DNA of 64,000 nt from NCBI GenBank assembly GCA_943737045.1, contig CALSFV010000249.1, positions 186,001 to 250,000 on the forward strand, given 5' to 3'. The notes beneath the pieces are model-generated. The model searched no databases. It worked only from the letters and a program-made list of their open reading frames with translations, and was not told the origin of the DNA. Shown here piece by piece: positions 11,334-21,975 of the stretch. Both the position numbers and the translations under genes were made by a program. How positions within the stretch are numbered: the stretch's first letter is position 1; each line of letters begins with the position of its first letter. The stretch is from Parapristionchus giblindavisi. Its lineage: Eukaryota; Nematoda; Chromadorea; Rhabditida; Diplogasteridae.

Positions 11334-11884
11334 CAATTACAGATAGAAGTTTTTGAGTATATGTAAGGATGCTCCATTGACACGCCACCCGGGAAAGCCA
11401 CGAGTTCGATGGAGAGACGATTTGAAGCGAGCTATTGGCGTCAACTGGTGGAATGCAACCCGTGATGAATACCACCGACTCATCCCCATCTGAGCATTAA
11501 TGCCTGATATGATAGATAATTGAAATGATCCATTGAACTCAGACCGAAGTAGACCCAGTACTATTCATTGTTGGAATACGAAATCAATAATTATGCCTAC
11601 CGATGAACCAAAGCTTTGACCCGCAAAACCATCGTTTAACTTTGCAAACGCGAAGAATAAGCTTATTGAAACACGAGTAAAATAAACTTTGAAAAGGAAA
11701 AATGTTCAAAACAAAGAAAACTTGAAATCAGATAAACATTTTGCACACACTCCCTCGCATTCATACAAGCTGAATACTGCAGCAAATTTGTATCTTAATT
11801 TAACGGCTTAGTAATCTTGAGATGACTATCGCCGACTTCTAATTCGAAGAAAATCTCTTTTTGGTGCTTGGCTGACTCTAAACT

Positions 11885-13215
11885 AGCGGTATTGATCTTT
11901 GATCCTTATGACTGTATCCGTTAGTGACATTACTACAACAGAACAATTCTTTTGCATTTTGCATTTATTAGCATTTCTGTTGCACTTCTTGGTCTAGACT
12001 TTGTCTTGCTAGACTATCATTTTCATTTTGCTTTGTTCTTTGAACATTTTCATTTCCATAATTGAGAACACTGGTCTCTGATTCTCATCGCAGGGAGAGT
12101 GCAAGCGGTGAAAGTACCTTAACGTACATTCAGAAAAAAATCTGAACCATTTCTATTTACAATGATAAAATATGTATTTATCCATACAGTGAAGGGGAAA
12201 ACATAAGTATTACACGTATGACGATCGATCATCTAGAAACTTCTTATACTAAGTATTTGTCTTTGTAGTATTTTCTTCATTATTTGCAGGCTTTGAAGAA
12301 CCAAAAGCAGATCAAACAGGCTGAAAAGATCGATCAATAATATCCAATCACCATATATAAATTTTGTCCATTCCATCTATGTATTTTATCTGTGATCTAC
12401 TCACACTGACTAAATTTTGTATTTTTTTCTGGAGCTTGAGCTGGTTGTTCAATTACTGTAATTTTTGCTAGATTAATATTATTTAGTTGATCGATTTTCT
12501 CCTTGCGGATAGTTGTATTATTACTCACTCAACAACAGAATACATCGGAATTGTATTACAAAAATAGGTGAGAAGTAATCGGATTTAAACCGTGGACTTC
12601 TCGTTGTAGAACCCTCAATCAACCCTACAATTATTGATCTTTGATCTTGGTGACTGTATTCTTTATTCTTGTTACTTCATTAGGATAAGTATAATACATT
12701 ACATTTTGCACTTATTTGTCTTGAGTAGGATTATCATATTTAGTTTGCTTTGTTCTTTGTATTAGGGGCTAACCAGAGGTCTTTGCACTTTTTCTGCACT
12801 TACAAAAATAAGTAAGAAGCAATCGGATTTGAATCGTCGACTCCTCCTTATGGGAGTGGGAGCCCTAAGCAACCCTACAAAAAATTGATATTTGATCTTT
12901 GATCTCGTACTTTTATTCCTCGGACGAGAGCGATTGATTGTGATTACCATGCATTCCGATCTCGCAAGCACTACTGGTTTGATACCCAGCGATAAAGTAG
13001 CCCCTGATCTTTGATCTTTATGAAAGATCTTTTATCTTTGATCTTTTTATTGTTATTACTTAATTTGAATATTACTTTTGCATTTCTTTGTACTTTAATA
13101 CTAAGAAGTCTCCTCTTTTGCACTTCTTTGTCTAGAACTTCATTGTCTAGCACTTCTTTGTCTAGGATTTGCACATTTTCATTTACATAATTGAGGAGAC
13201 TGTTCTCATCGCAAT
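11885..13215. repeat. Diverged tandem segments rich in GATCTTT motifs
   Basis: Three related blocks (about 11890-12110, 12640-12760 and 12890-13210) share GATCTTTGATC runs, TTGCACTTCTTTGTCTAG and CATTTACATAATTGAGGAGA. Two tRNA-like scraps with CGGATTTGAATCG-type B-box remnants lie near 12575-12630 and 12810-12870. They fold too poorly to be called tRNA genes. Confidence 0.5.
12210..12470 (-). pseudogene. Family copy D, decayed 3' end
   Basis: On the minus strand, sequence resembling the last two exons of A-C can be followed: a PAQAP-like piece, then AFGSSKPANNEENT and YKKFLDDRSSYV before a stop. An in-frame stop interrupts the last exon just before YKKFLDD, and no upstream exons are found. 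The tail is closest to that of copy B (YKKFLDDRSAYM). It is a pseudogene remnant between C and B. Confidence 0.6.
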
Positions 13216-13511
13216 ACCAAGTGAGAAATCGAGTCAGTGATCATGATCATCTGGATAAACTATTTTTTTTTTAAATATTTAGTCTTTGGTCTAGCATGTC
13301 ATCTCAATCAGAGAACGAAAGTATCGTGATATTCATGTTCATTTTCAAAACATCATTCATGCACTCACGCAGTGCGCTCTAATTTCGAAAATATTTCTAG
13401 TAATGGGAATATTTTAAAATTGTGAAGCCTCTTGATTCGAAAGTACTCTAAACATACGCCATCAATGATAAAATATTTATTTATCCATACAGCGATTGGG
13501 AATCATGCGGA

Positions 13512-16500
13512 TTACATGTACGCCGATCGATCATCGAGGAACTTCTTGTATTCAGAGTTTATCTTCTCAGCATTCGCTTGACTATCTGCAGACTTCTCTG
13601 GACATGCTCTGCAATTGTTTATTGATTTTAAGTATGTGGATTGAATCTACAATATACTTACACACTATCAAAATCTTGTACTTTTTTCGCTGGAGTTGGA
13701 GCAGGCTTCCTGTAAAATTATTGATCGAGTGCTTTAATTATTGATCGATTACTGTAATCGTTGATGGAGAGCAGAAATTACAGGATATGCAGAGTTATGC
13801 TATTACTCACTCTGCTTTCACTTCATCATGCTTTGCATCAGGAGCCGGCTGGCTGGGTGTGGATGGAGTAGTTGCTGGCTTGACATCTGGAGCTTGCTGA
13901 TTAGGTGTGTCTGGAGTATTTTCTGATTTTTCATCAGGAGCCTGCTCATTGGTTGTGACAGGAGTTGCCTCCGGTTTGTCATCAGGAGCTTGCTCATTGG
14001 ATTTTTCCGGAGCAGCTGCTGGTTCAGCATCAGAAGATTCCTGATTGGGTGAATCAGGAGTAGTTTCAGGTTTGGCATCAAGAGCCTGCTGATTATGTTG
14101 GTCTGGAGCAGTTGCTGATTTGACAACAGGAGCCTGCTCATTGAGTTTGGCTGGATTTGTTTCTGTATCTACTCCCGAAGCCTGTTGCGTGGGTGTGGAT
14201 GGAGCAGCTTCAGGTTTGACCTCCTGTTTATTTGATTTTGATGGAGTTGTTGCAGGTTTGGCCTCAGGAGCCTGTTGTTTGGTTGTAGCTGGAGTGGTTG
14301 TTGGCTTTACCCAAGGAACCTGTTGATTAGGCTTTGATGGAGTGGTTGCGGGTTTGACCCCTTGGTCCTGTTTATTTGGCTTTGATGGAGTGGCTACGGG
14401 TTTGACAATAGGACCTCGTTGATTTGACCTTGATGGCGTGGTTGCTGGTTTGACCTCAGCAGCTGGTTTAGTTTTGGCCGGAGTAGTTGCTGTTTTGACC
14501 CCTGGGTCCTGTTTATTTGACTTTGATGGAGTTGTTGCTGGTTTGGCCTCAGGAGCTTGCTGCTTGGTTGTTCCCGGATTAGATGCTGGTTTGGCAGCAG
14601 GAGCCTGTTGATTTGGCTTTGATGGAGTGGTTGCTGGTTTGGCAGCAGGATCCTGTTGGTTTGGCTTTGCTGGAGTGGTTGCTGGTTTGACACCAGGAGC
14701 TTGTTGATTTTGTTTTGATGGAGTTGTTGCTGGTACGACACTAGGATCCTTTTGATTTGTTGTGGACGGAGTAGCTTCTTCATTTTCATCTTTGTCATCA
14801 TCATCAGGAGAGTTTTCTTTAGAAGGTCTCACTATCGGAGCTGTCCATGTAGACCTAAATAACTGTTGTGATTGGTTCCCCAAATACATAATGTACTAAC
14901 TGTGGCGCTGAATCTTTAATTGTACTGCCACCAACGACTTCTGCAATGAGGAGTTTAATATTTGATTTTTGATCTTTGATCTTTGATCTTTATGACTAAC
15001 GTGTGCGTTCTTCCGCTGGAAGGGGTATGTAGATTGGTACACCTGTTGCACTCTGCAAAAGATCAAAGATCAATAATCAGATATCATGATGATACTTACA
15101 CTCATAACGTATCCAAGCACATTGTTCGCCTTATCTGAAAACTGTTCCCATTTCGGTGTTCCACAGATCGATTTAACTATTTGTCCAATCATAGTTCCCT
15201 CAGCAACCTACAAAGATAATCAATAATCCCAAGAAGTTGCCAAGGATACTGTAACCTTCTTCTTCTCGGGAATCGGAGCTGCCGTTCCTAGGATCGGACC
15301 GACAGGGCGGCCTAAGATCAGTTAAGATTACCACAAGATCAACGATCAAAGTAGCACCTTCAGTGGGAACAAAGAAGACGTATCTAGATTCAGGTTCTCT
15401 TACAAGTACACCCATCGAAGCACTGGAATACAATGGTATACGGTAATATACGGTGTCATACGGTAATGATGAAGGGCGACTCACTTTGGAGGATGGAATG
15501 GAGCTGGAGTATTAGAAGTGATAAGTTTGAATCTACACGTTCCAGTAGGAGGATTGAGCTGAAAAAGAATATTTGTATACCAAATACATACGAAGACTGT
15601 ATGGTAGATACCTCGACGAATCCGGAAACCGGAATAGCATCTCCCACTTTATCCTTTGTTTCCTGTCCACAACGTCCAGCTGCATACTCAGGAAGCTGAA
15701 GTGAAGGAACATGATACTCAGTCAATCTACGCAGTCATACTTGAGGACCAGAATCAGAGACGAACACAGAAGTATCAGCGAGCATCTTAGTGAGAATTCC
15801 ACGAGTGCTAGATGGAGGCGCTGCATCCTTTCCATGGTCAGGTTTAAATTGAATTAGACTCTTCGAATCGGTAAACATCCATCCTCGGGTAACTTGAGCT
15901 GGTGCGCGAGTTAGAGGCATGGCTTCATTGGCATACTGAAAAAGTACATTTACCTTTTTTAAAGGGGCTGACCCTTGTCAACGGTCTCTTCAACACTCTA
16001 CGATCTCTCGTTGTTAGAGAACAGAGAAATAGTGTGCACAATGAAGAGACCATTGACAGAGGTAACGCTCCCTTTAAAGATACGGGATACGGTACCTGTC
16101 CTTTACTGTCTTTAGCATCTAAAGAGACAACAATCGGGCAACCTGCTGGACCGTCAATGACGATGTTCTGCAAATATGGGATATATTGTACATCTGACGT
16201 TTACGAATCATTTGCGTACCTGGGGAACACAATTCTTATCCACAACCATTGGCGGTGCTACGCTTATTCCATGAGCAGGAGCACGACGATGTGCATTAGG
16301 TAGATCAGGAGTAGTCCTGAACGGAAAAAAAGATTACGGTAGATATAATATCGATTTTTACGCTCTATCACTATCAGAATGCTCGTCCTCTTTGGATGTT
16401 GTTCTGTCCTCTTTTGATATAGTTCTACTTCCCTTCTTCTTCTTATTCTTCGACTTCTTCGACTTCTTCTTCTTCTTTTTCTTCTGCTTCGACAGCTTAT

Positions 16501-17255
16501 CAAGTAGCACACCTGGATTCTCTCCTTGAACCATAAGCTAAATATTCATTCATAACTTCCCATGATGAATAATCAGTGGGTGAGGAAGGCTTTAGGTCGG
16601 ATGAGAAAAGTGGAATAAGAACCGACTGGATAGAAATACTTGCATATACGAGACAAGCGCTAATGGCAAAGTGCGGTTCTCATCCGACCTATTGCTGCTT
16701 CAGGGTTTAGCGTGGGACAGTGTGCAAAAAATGTACTATTACTATTGACGCAACGGCCGAAACACCATGAAGCACATTATTACTTAATAGTTTTATTGTT
16801 ACAAGGTATTCTAAAATAGGTGAATACATACCACTCCTGTATATTGATTTACTTAAAGGCGCGCTCCAAGTTAATTTTACTCTCCGCATTGGCAATACTC
16901 TCTCGTAGACGAACACGAGACAGTGTGGCCAGAGCGGAGAGTTTCAAACTAGCTTGGGGTGTCGCTTTAAGTTTATTGTGCACAAAACTGACCACGACCA
17001 TCGGCTGGGCATTATTATTCCCGGCCATCGGAGGAAATCCAGGGGGCAGTCCAGGGGGCATTCCTAAACATCTTCACTATCAATACCGTATCTCAACTGA
17101 CTATGCATTTTATGGGTAAAATTGAGGATTAGAAAGATATCGTAAGATTCACCCAATATTTTTTTTTGTTTCACAGAAAGATTACCTTTAGCTGGAGTGA
17201 GCTGCTTAGCCGTCTTTGGCGTTTTAGGATGTGGCGATTTGGCAAGATCTGCCAT
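13512..17255 (-). CDS. Family copy B with Pro/Thr repeat exon (782 aa)
   Basis: Sixteen exons, all in phase: 17255-17186, 17063-16993, 16537-16362, 16316-16220, 16167-16096, 15935-15741, 15695-15612, 15558-15485, 15422-15358, 15311-15256, 15207-15100, 15052-15001, 14940-14901, 14854-13811, 13709-13662, 13608-13512. Exons 4-12 match copy A in size, except exon 7 (84 against 75 nt), and in sequence. Exon 2 is Gly/Pro/Met-rich. The 1044-nt exon 14 encodes about 20 imperfect copies of a 16-18-residue unit such as KPATTPSKPNQQAP, becoming acidic toward its end; A has only a short Ala/Pro stretch there. The tail ends FLDDRSAYM. No signal peptide. A likely cytoplasmic or nuclear protein with a disordered C-terminal half. 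Family unknown. Introns carry M1 and M2 elements. Confidence 0.85.
15959..16077. mobile_element. M1 MITE in an intron of gene B
   Basis: Full-length copy between exons 5 and 6 of B, with TTAA at both ends. Confidence 0.7.
16853..16970. mobile_element. M2 MITE in an intron of gene B
   Basis: Full-length copy between exons 2 and 3 of B, starting TTAAAGGCGCGCTCCAAG and ending GTCGCTTTAA. Confidence 0.75.
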
Positions 17256-17510
17256 TGTTATTGGTTGGAGACGAAATAGATAGATGCAAAATAGATTGAG
17301 AGCGGTCGACCCTCTTGTAGGGTCTAGTCAAGTGAAATAAAATGGAAAATTAAAAGAAACGAATGCTATGCTGAATAGTATTCATTTATGGCGATTGTTG
17401 AATTTTGAATACAAACAATATTGTTCAATATTGTTCAATGATCACAATCTGTATTGTATCCGTGCAAATCTTTTCTCTTATGATAAGTACTTTGTTCCAA
17501 TCGACTTGAT

Positions 17511-17627
17511 TTAGTGCGTAACCTCTCTCAACGGTCTCTTCTACGCTCTACGCTCTTTCGTTGTTAGAGAACAGGGAAATAGTGTGCGCAATGAAGAGGT
17601 CATTGAGAGAGGTTACGCTCCCTTTAA
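17511..17627. mobile_element. M1 MITE upstream of gene B
   Basis: Hairpin intact. The left terminus is worn; the right end GGTTACGCTCCCTTTAA is clear. It lies about 260 bp before the B start codon. Confidence 0.65.
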
Positions 17628-17639
17628 CACATGCAACTT

Positions 17640-18734
17640 TTACATATAATAAAAAATTTACCAGCTTTTGGTGGTGTTACCCCATTGCGGTCCCGCAATC
17701 CTTAGTGCTTTAGAGTAAATTCCATTGTGCGCTCACAACGCCCGAATAGCCAACTCTAATTTAGTCATCTATATCATAGATGATTTGAAAAAAACTGACA
17801 AAAAACTTGAAATCTTCTGATGTGTTGAGAATTGGTGCAATCTCTAGGCTTGATCATCAAAAATCAAAATAATAAACCAACAGTGTAGATCGATAATACA
17901 ACGTGACCCGAAACTATGCGTACAATTTTTGAGTGCTTGTACGAAGGGACTTGAGATATACTCCTATTTATTTCTTAAAGCAAAGGAAGGTTTATTTCAA
18001 TTTTTGCTGTAAACGATTCATTTTGAAGGAAATGGCGATACAAAATGCTTAGTCAGTTTCATGGTCATTCCATTTCAAAACGAAAATAATGGCGGAATGA
18101 GTGCTGCAAACATCCCGATCACCCGCCCTTACCTATATTCCCTTGACAACTTGCGCGAAACCTTGGTGGGCTAGAAATGTGTGCTGCTACCAGCCCCAAT
18201 TTGCTACAAGGATTTGAGGGCAATTTTAGTGCACACGTCGCTTCTGGACACCCTGTTTGTTTTGATTTCCACATACATCTGAATTAAAAGTCTTCCCACT
18301 GATATCGTTACATCTTCTCCTATTCGTTTTAAATCTTTCCTTAATTCTGTTGAGATTGATCCCCTCTTGCCCCCCACACTTCTACGTCATTTATAATTAT
18401 CCACCCCATACATCATTTCCCCATTTCCCACCCCATTTCCCTGCTGCCTTCAACCGATTCGCTGATAACGCGACGGACCTCCATCAACCTATATTTATTA
18501 CATATCTGTTCTATTGTTCATTTGTTATGATGGAAATAAAGAAAGAAAGAAAGAAAAGAAAGAAAAGAAAAAAGAGCTACGAAATTGTCATTTAGAGCCT
18601 ATATTGAGCATTTCAAACGCCCTCTGCTGAATGCATTCTCACATTGCATCGTCACTACACCACAATACAATTTAAGATTGATTCCCATGATGACTACGTG
18701 TATAAAGGCGCTAATATTGCACAGAAACTATCGA
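17640..18734. other. Gene-free stretch before the ShK gene
   Basis: No exon series found. It includes a GAAA microsatellite at about 18537-18572. Confidence 0.4.
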
Positions 18735-21298
18735 ATGGGAATGAATATCCCACTCTTCTTTCTCGTCCTTTGGTATTCTGCTCAAGGTAAAGCTGTTTTA
18801 CCCTATTTTCCATTTCAATTTCGAGTGCCCATAAACTAAAACCATACCCCGATGATCGGGTGAAGGCCCCTGTAAAATTAATCATTTTTTGTTCGAATGC
18901 CCCCCCCCCCCTGTAGAATCGAACCCCGCCCATGTATACCGCTATCCCAACTGTCCGCACCTTCAATAAGTCACCTTGTAATGTGAGAGTATTTCGAGAG
19001 AGCCGAGTAATGTTATCTTCTCAGGCAACTCGTTTTGAATCTAATTCTAGTGCAACTATCATCTAACGTGAAAAATCGTTTCCCAAATCATCAAATTAGA
19101 TTCAAAAAAACCATAATAAAATTCAAAAATCTCCTAATCAGATTCGCAGTTCTAATTAGATTCAAAAATATCCCAATTAGATTCGTAATTTCTAATTAGA
19201 TTCCAAACGAGTTGGGGCCGAGTAATATTATCTCTATAGTAGAATGGTAATTGAGTGCATAAAAATCGTGTTTTATTTGTAGAAGAGACTATTTCTTGTT
19301 TTGCATGGTTCAGAAACTATGCCGATCTCTTTTATATATAAAATAGCGCGCGGTGAAGGTCAGCCGGGTTAGGTGAGAGGCAGCGGAGACAATCGAGAGG
19401 CGGGGCGAGATCTAGCCTTTGAGCGACTTCCGTTCTTTAGAGTATAGTGTTATTTTCTTATGCAAGTACATTTTATACGCACAATATATTGAAAGTCTAA
19501 ATCACAATCAATTTGAGTGGTGACTTCGTGCGGAATACCTAAGCCGTTTACCGGTAGCCTTCCGGCAAATCTTTCTGTGGACGGAGATCCGTTTTTTGAA
19601 GAAGATGGCGATGATATATATCTCCTTTGTCCTAACTTACAGTGGTTTCTGGTACGTGTTGCTACATTTTTTTCGTAAAATTCTTTTCATCGCTACTGGT
19701 GGTCTATAGAGAGGCCAAACAGTAACATCAGATTTTGGGTAGCTATAAATAATGTAATAATAAAGTAATAATTGTAATAATAATGTGCAATTTATAGAAG
19801 AAATCGGTCTCGGGGTTAATGATTTCGTCAACTGAATATGTAACGTGTTCTGGAGAAAAGTGCGTTTTTTATTCATTACAATCATAATGATTTTAAAAAG
19901 CTTGAAAGCCTACTACCTAAAGTCATTCTACCGAGATAATCTTACTCCCCCCTCTTGCAATGCTCTTTCGCAGATAAGGAAAGCGAGAGAGTGTAGCCAA
20001 ACGGAAAGTTTCAAGTCACCATGGTTGCTTTGTTTTTAATAAACAAGTATCTGTGATTTCAAAAGAAAAGGATCCTTGCAATTTGTGTTTAATTTATCCA
20101 ATTGCCTTACATTTATTACAAATTAAAATTACATTTATTTATAAGATGGATCTCGGACGGAGGAGTGATCCTCGAAGAGGGAGATGAGGTATTGCACACT
20201 GCTGTCGCATCTTTACTTGTACAAATTGAAAAGAATAATAAACGCTAACAATAACAATACATTTTTTTAATGAAAAAAATGCTTATTAATGTATATATTC
20301 AGTTTGTCTGCACAATCGGCACCCTCGACCCACAAAAATGTGAGTTTTTTTACTAGAAAATGGTGTATTATAGAAGGAGAAACCGTTTCTTCAGCTTGCA
20401 AGATCGTTTTCGCGGGATCGATTATGGAAATCGTCAGCGGCAGCACAGTGGAGTGTCACCCTGGGCAGACAACTGCAATAAAAGTCAACGGCAGCGAGGT
20501 AGCTGGCCAAAAAGTAGCCTGTGTCAAACCCGGGACTGTTACCGTCGACGGTGTCACTTTCAACTATGGAAACAGCTCAAATGAGAGACCGAAGATAGAT
20601 TGTATAGGAGAAGGTAGGCTTTTTACGTTTTCAGAACGCATTCGAAACTGCCATCAAAAATTTTTAATTGAAAAGATATATTCAAGGCATACCCCGAGCT
20701 AATTTTACTCTCCGCTTTGACTACACTCTCTCGTAGACACAGAAAGCGAGAGAGTGTTGCCAGGAGAGTTTCCAATTAGCTCGGGAGTGCACAACAATGG
20801 CCTAATATATTTGCAGTCTGCTTCGATCAATCTTCCGAATGCTCGACCAAATCTCATCTTTGTCTGCTAGATGAGTACTCAACACTGATGAAGACTTACT
20901 GTAGATTGACTTGTAATCACTGCAATACGCCCATTCCAACAACAACTGTTACACCTCCAAGTATGTTCTATATTTAAAAAAAATATCGAATCGCAAAACA
21001 CACTATCAAGTTCATTTTCCTAGCTTGAATGCACACCACGTGTTAATTTAAAACGTCGAATTTGCATTACTCTTTCGCTTTCTCTGTTTACCAGAGAGTG
21101 TTGCCAGAGCGGAGAGTAAGTCCTTCTAGGCGTGGGCCTTTAATAATTCGTAAAACAAATGCATTTTTGAGCGACAACAGTTCAGGTTGTGCGGATATAA
21201 CACCGGATTGTTTGGCCAAGAAAGCTCTATGCTCAATGGATTCCTACATGTCGCTTATGCAAACGATGTGCCAGAAAACCTGTGGATATTGCCAATAA
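18735..21298 (+). CDS. Secreted protein with two ShK (SXC) domains, 182 aa
   Basis: Four exons, 18735-18786, 20374-20613, 20817-20960 and 21186-21298, all joined in phase 1. Exon 1 is a signal peptide (MGMNIPLFFLVLWYSAQ). Exon 2 encodes about 80 residues with four Cys, motifs SSACKIVFAG and VECHPGQTT, and no family I recognise. Exons 3 and 4 each hold one six-Cys ShK domain: CFDQSSEC..CLLDEY..CRLTCNHC and CADITPDC..CSMDSY..CQKTCGYC, joined by a Thr/Pro linker. The stop follows the last Cys directly. ShK domains are common in secreted nematode proteins, often as add-ons to enzymes, but no enzyme domain is visible here. The protein should be exported. Intron 1 (1.6 kb) holds several repeats, and introns 2 and 3 each hold an M2 element. 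Confidence 0.8.
19001..19237. repeat. Inverted repeat with flanking direct repeats
   Basis: AACTCGTTTTGAATCTAATT near 19030 is mirrored by AATTAGATTCCAAACGAGTT near 19210. Inside are several scattered CTAATTAGATTC motifs. Outside stand two similar blocks, GCCGAGTAATGTTATCT and GCCGAGTAATATTATCT, as a possible long target duplication. It lies in intron 1 of the ShK gene. Confidence 0.55.
19262..19490 (-). promoter_or_regulatory. Second copy of the TATA promoter-like module
   Basis: Reverse-strand relative of 1712-1975. Conserved parts include GCGTATAAAATGTACTTGC, CCCGGCTGACCTTC, a TATATATAAAAGAG box (19328-19341) and CGGCATAGTTTCTGAAC. No coding exon follows it on the minus strand within the next kilobase. 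Confidence 0.4.
20683..20790. mobile_element. M2 MITE in ShK gene intron 2
   Basis: Both arms present (CCCGAGCTAATTTTACTC and AATTAGCTCGGGAG). TTAA termini are worn. Confidence 0.65.
21024..21143. mobile_element. M2 MITE in ShK gene intron 3
   Basis: Central hairpin well kept (TTTCGCTTTCTCTG..AGAGAGTGTTGCCAGAGCGG); right end reads GGGCCTTTAA. Confidence 0.55.
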
Positions 21299-21844
21299 TT
21301 TGATTTTTCATAAATCAAATTCACTTTTTTTGCAATTACCAATCAATTTGTTCCGTTATATTTATGCTAAATCTGCAAATGTCTATTCTCGCACAATAAT
21401 ACAATTAAAGTCACTAGTCATTTGAATAAAACGTTGCAAAAATCAAAATTCTGCATGTATTCTCGACAAAAATATCCTTGAAAAAAAGGTTATGTTGAAA
21501 ACAGAATTAGAGGAAACGCTCTTACACTTTCAGAAATATAGTTTGAACAGAAAAGGATTGTTCTCATACACTACCCTTGTGCTGAATCTTTCTATACAGT
21601 CTTTCACTATGCTTTACACAACTTTATTCGCTCACTGGCGCACGTCTCCACCTATTCCTCTTTCTACAGAGAGCTTTGCTCAGCCTTCATCCTGGTTCCT
21701 TCTCTTCACGTTCCCTTATTCTCTCCATATGCACAAATACGACCTGATGGTCTCTGATTTCTCTAAATCTCTCGTTTCCCATCGTCTCTATCTTTTAACT
21801 CTATCTCTCCCAAGCTACTGCACGGCTTCCGCACGAAACTTCTG

Positions 21845-21852
21845 TATAAATA
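21845..21852 (+). promoter_or_regulatory. TATA box for Cys-module gene 1
   Basis: TATAAATA lies 124 bp before the start codon at 21976, after a CT-rich tract. Confidence 0.4.
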
Positions 21853-21975
21853 TCATCGAATGGATCCCAATCGCATCTCTCCATCATTTTCTCTTCTTTT
21901 CGCTACCATTTTGCACACTGAACCAGTTTTTTTCGATCGATTTCGCAGTATATTGATTGATTTATTGGTCAGAGA

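Noticed and set aside
12810..12870. tRNA gene on the minus strand
   Set aside because: B-box-like GATTCAAATCC is present, but the acceptor stem and D arm do not pair. At most a tRNA remnant.
13807..14889. Alternative frames of the B repeat exon (Leu/Gln-rich and Ser/Val-rich ORFs)
   Set aside because: Periodic DNA keeps several frames open. Only the Pro/Thr frame connects in phase with the exons on both sides.
21492..21956. A 154-codon plus-strand ORF before Cys-module gene 1
   Set aside because: CT-rich promoter-type DNA, no domain, no paralog and no signal peptide. It overlaps the likely TATA box of the next gene.
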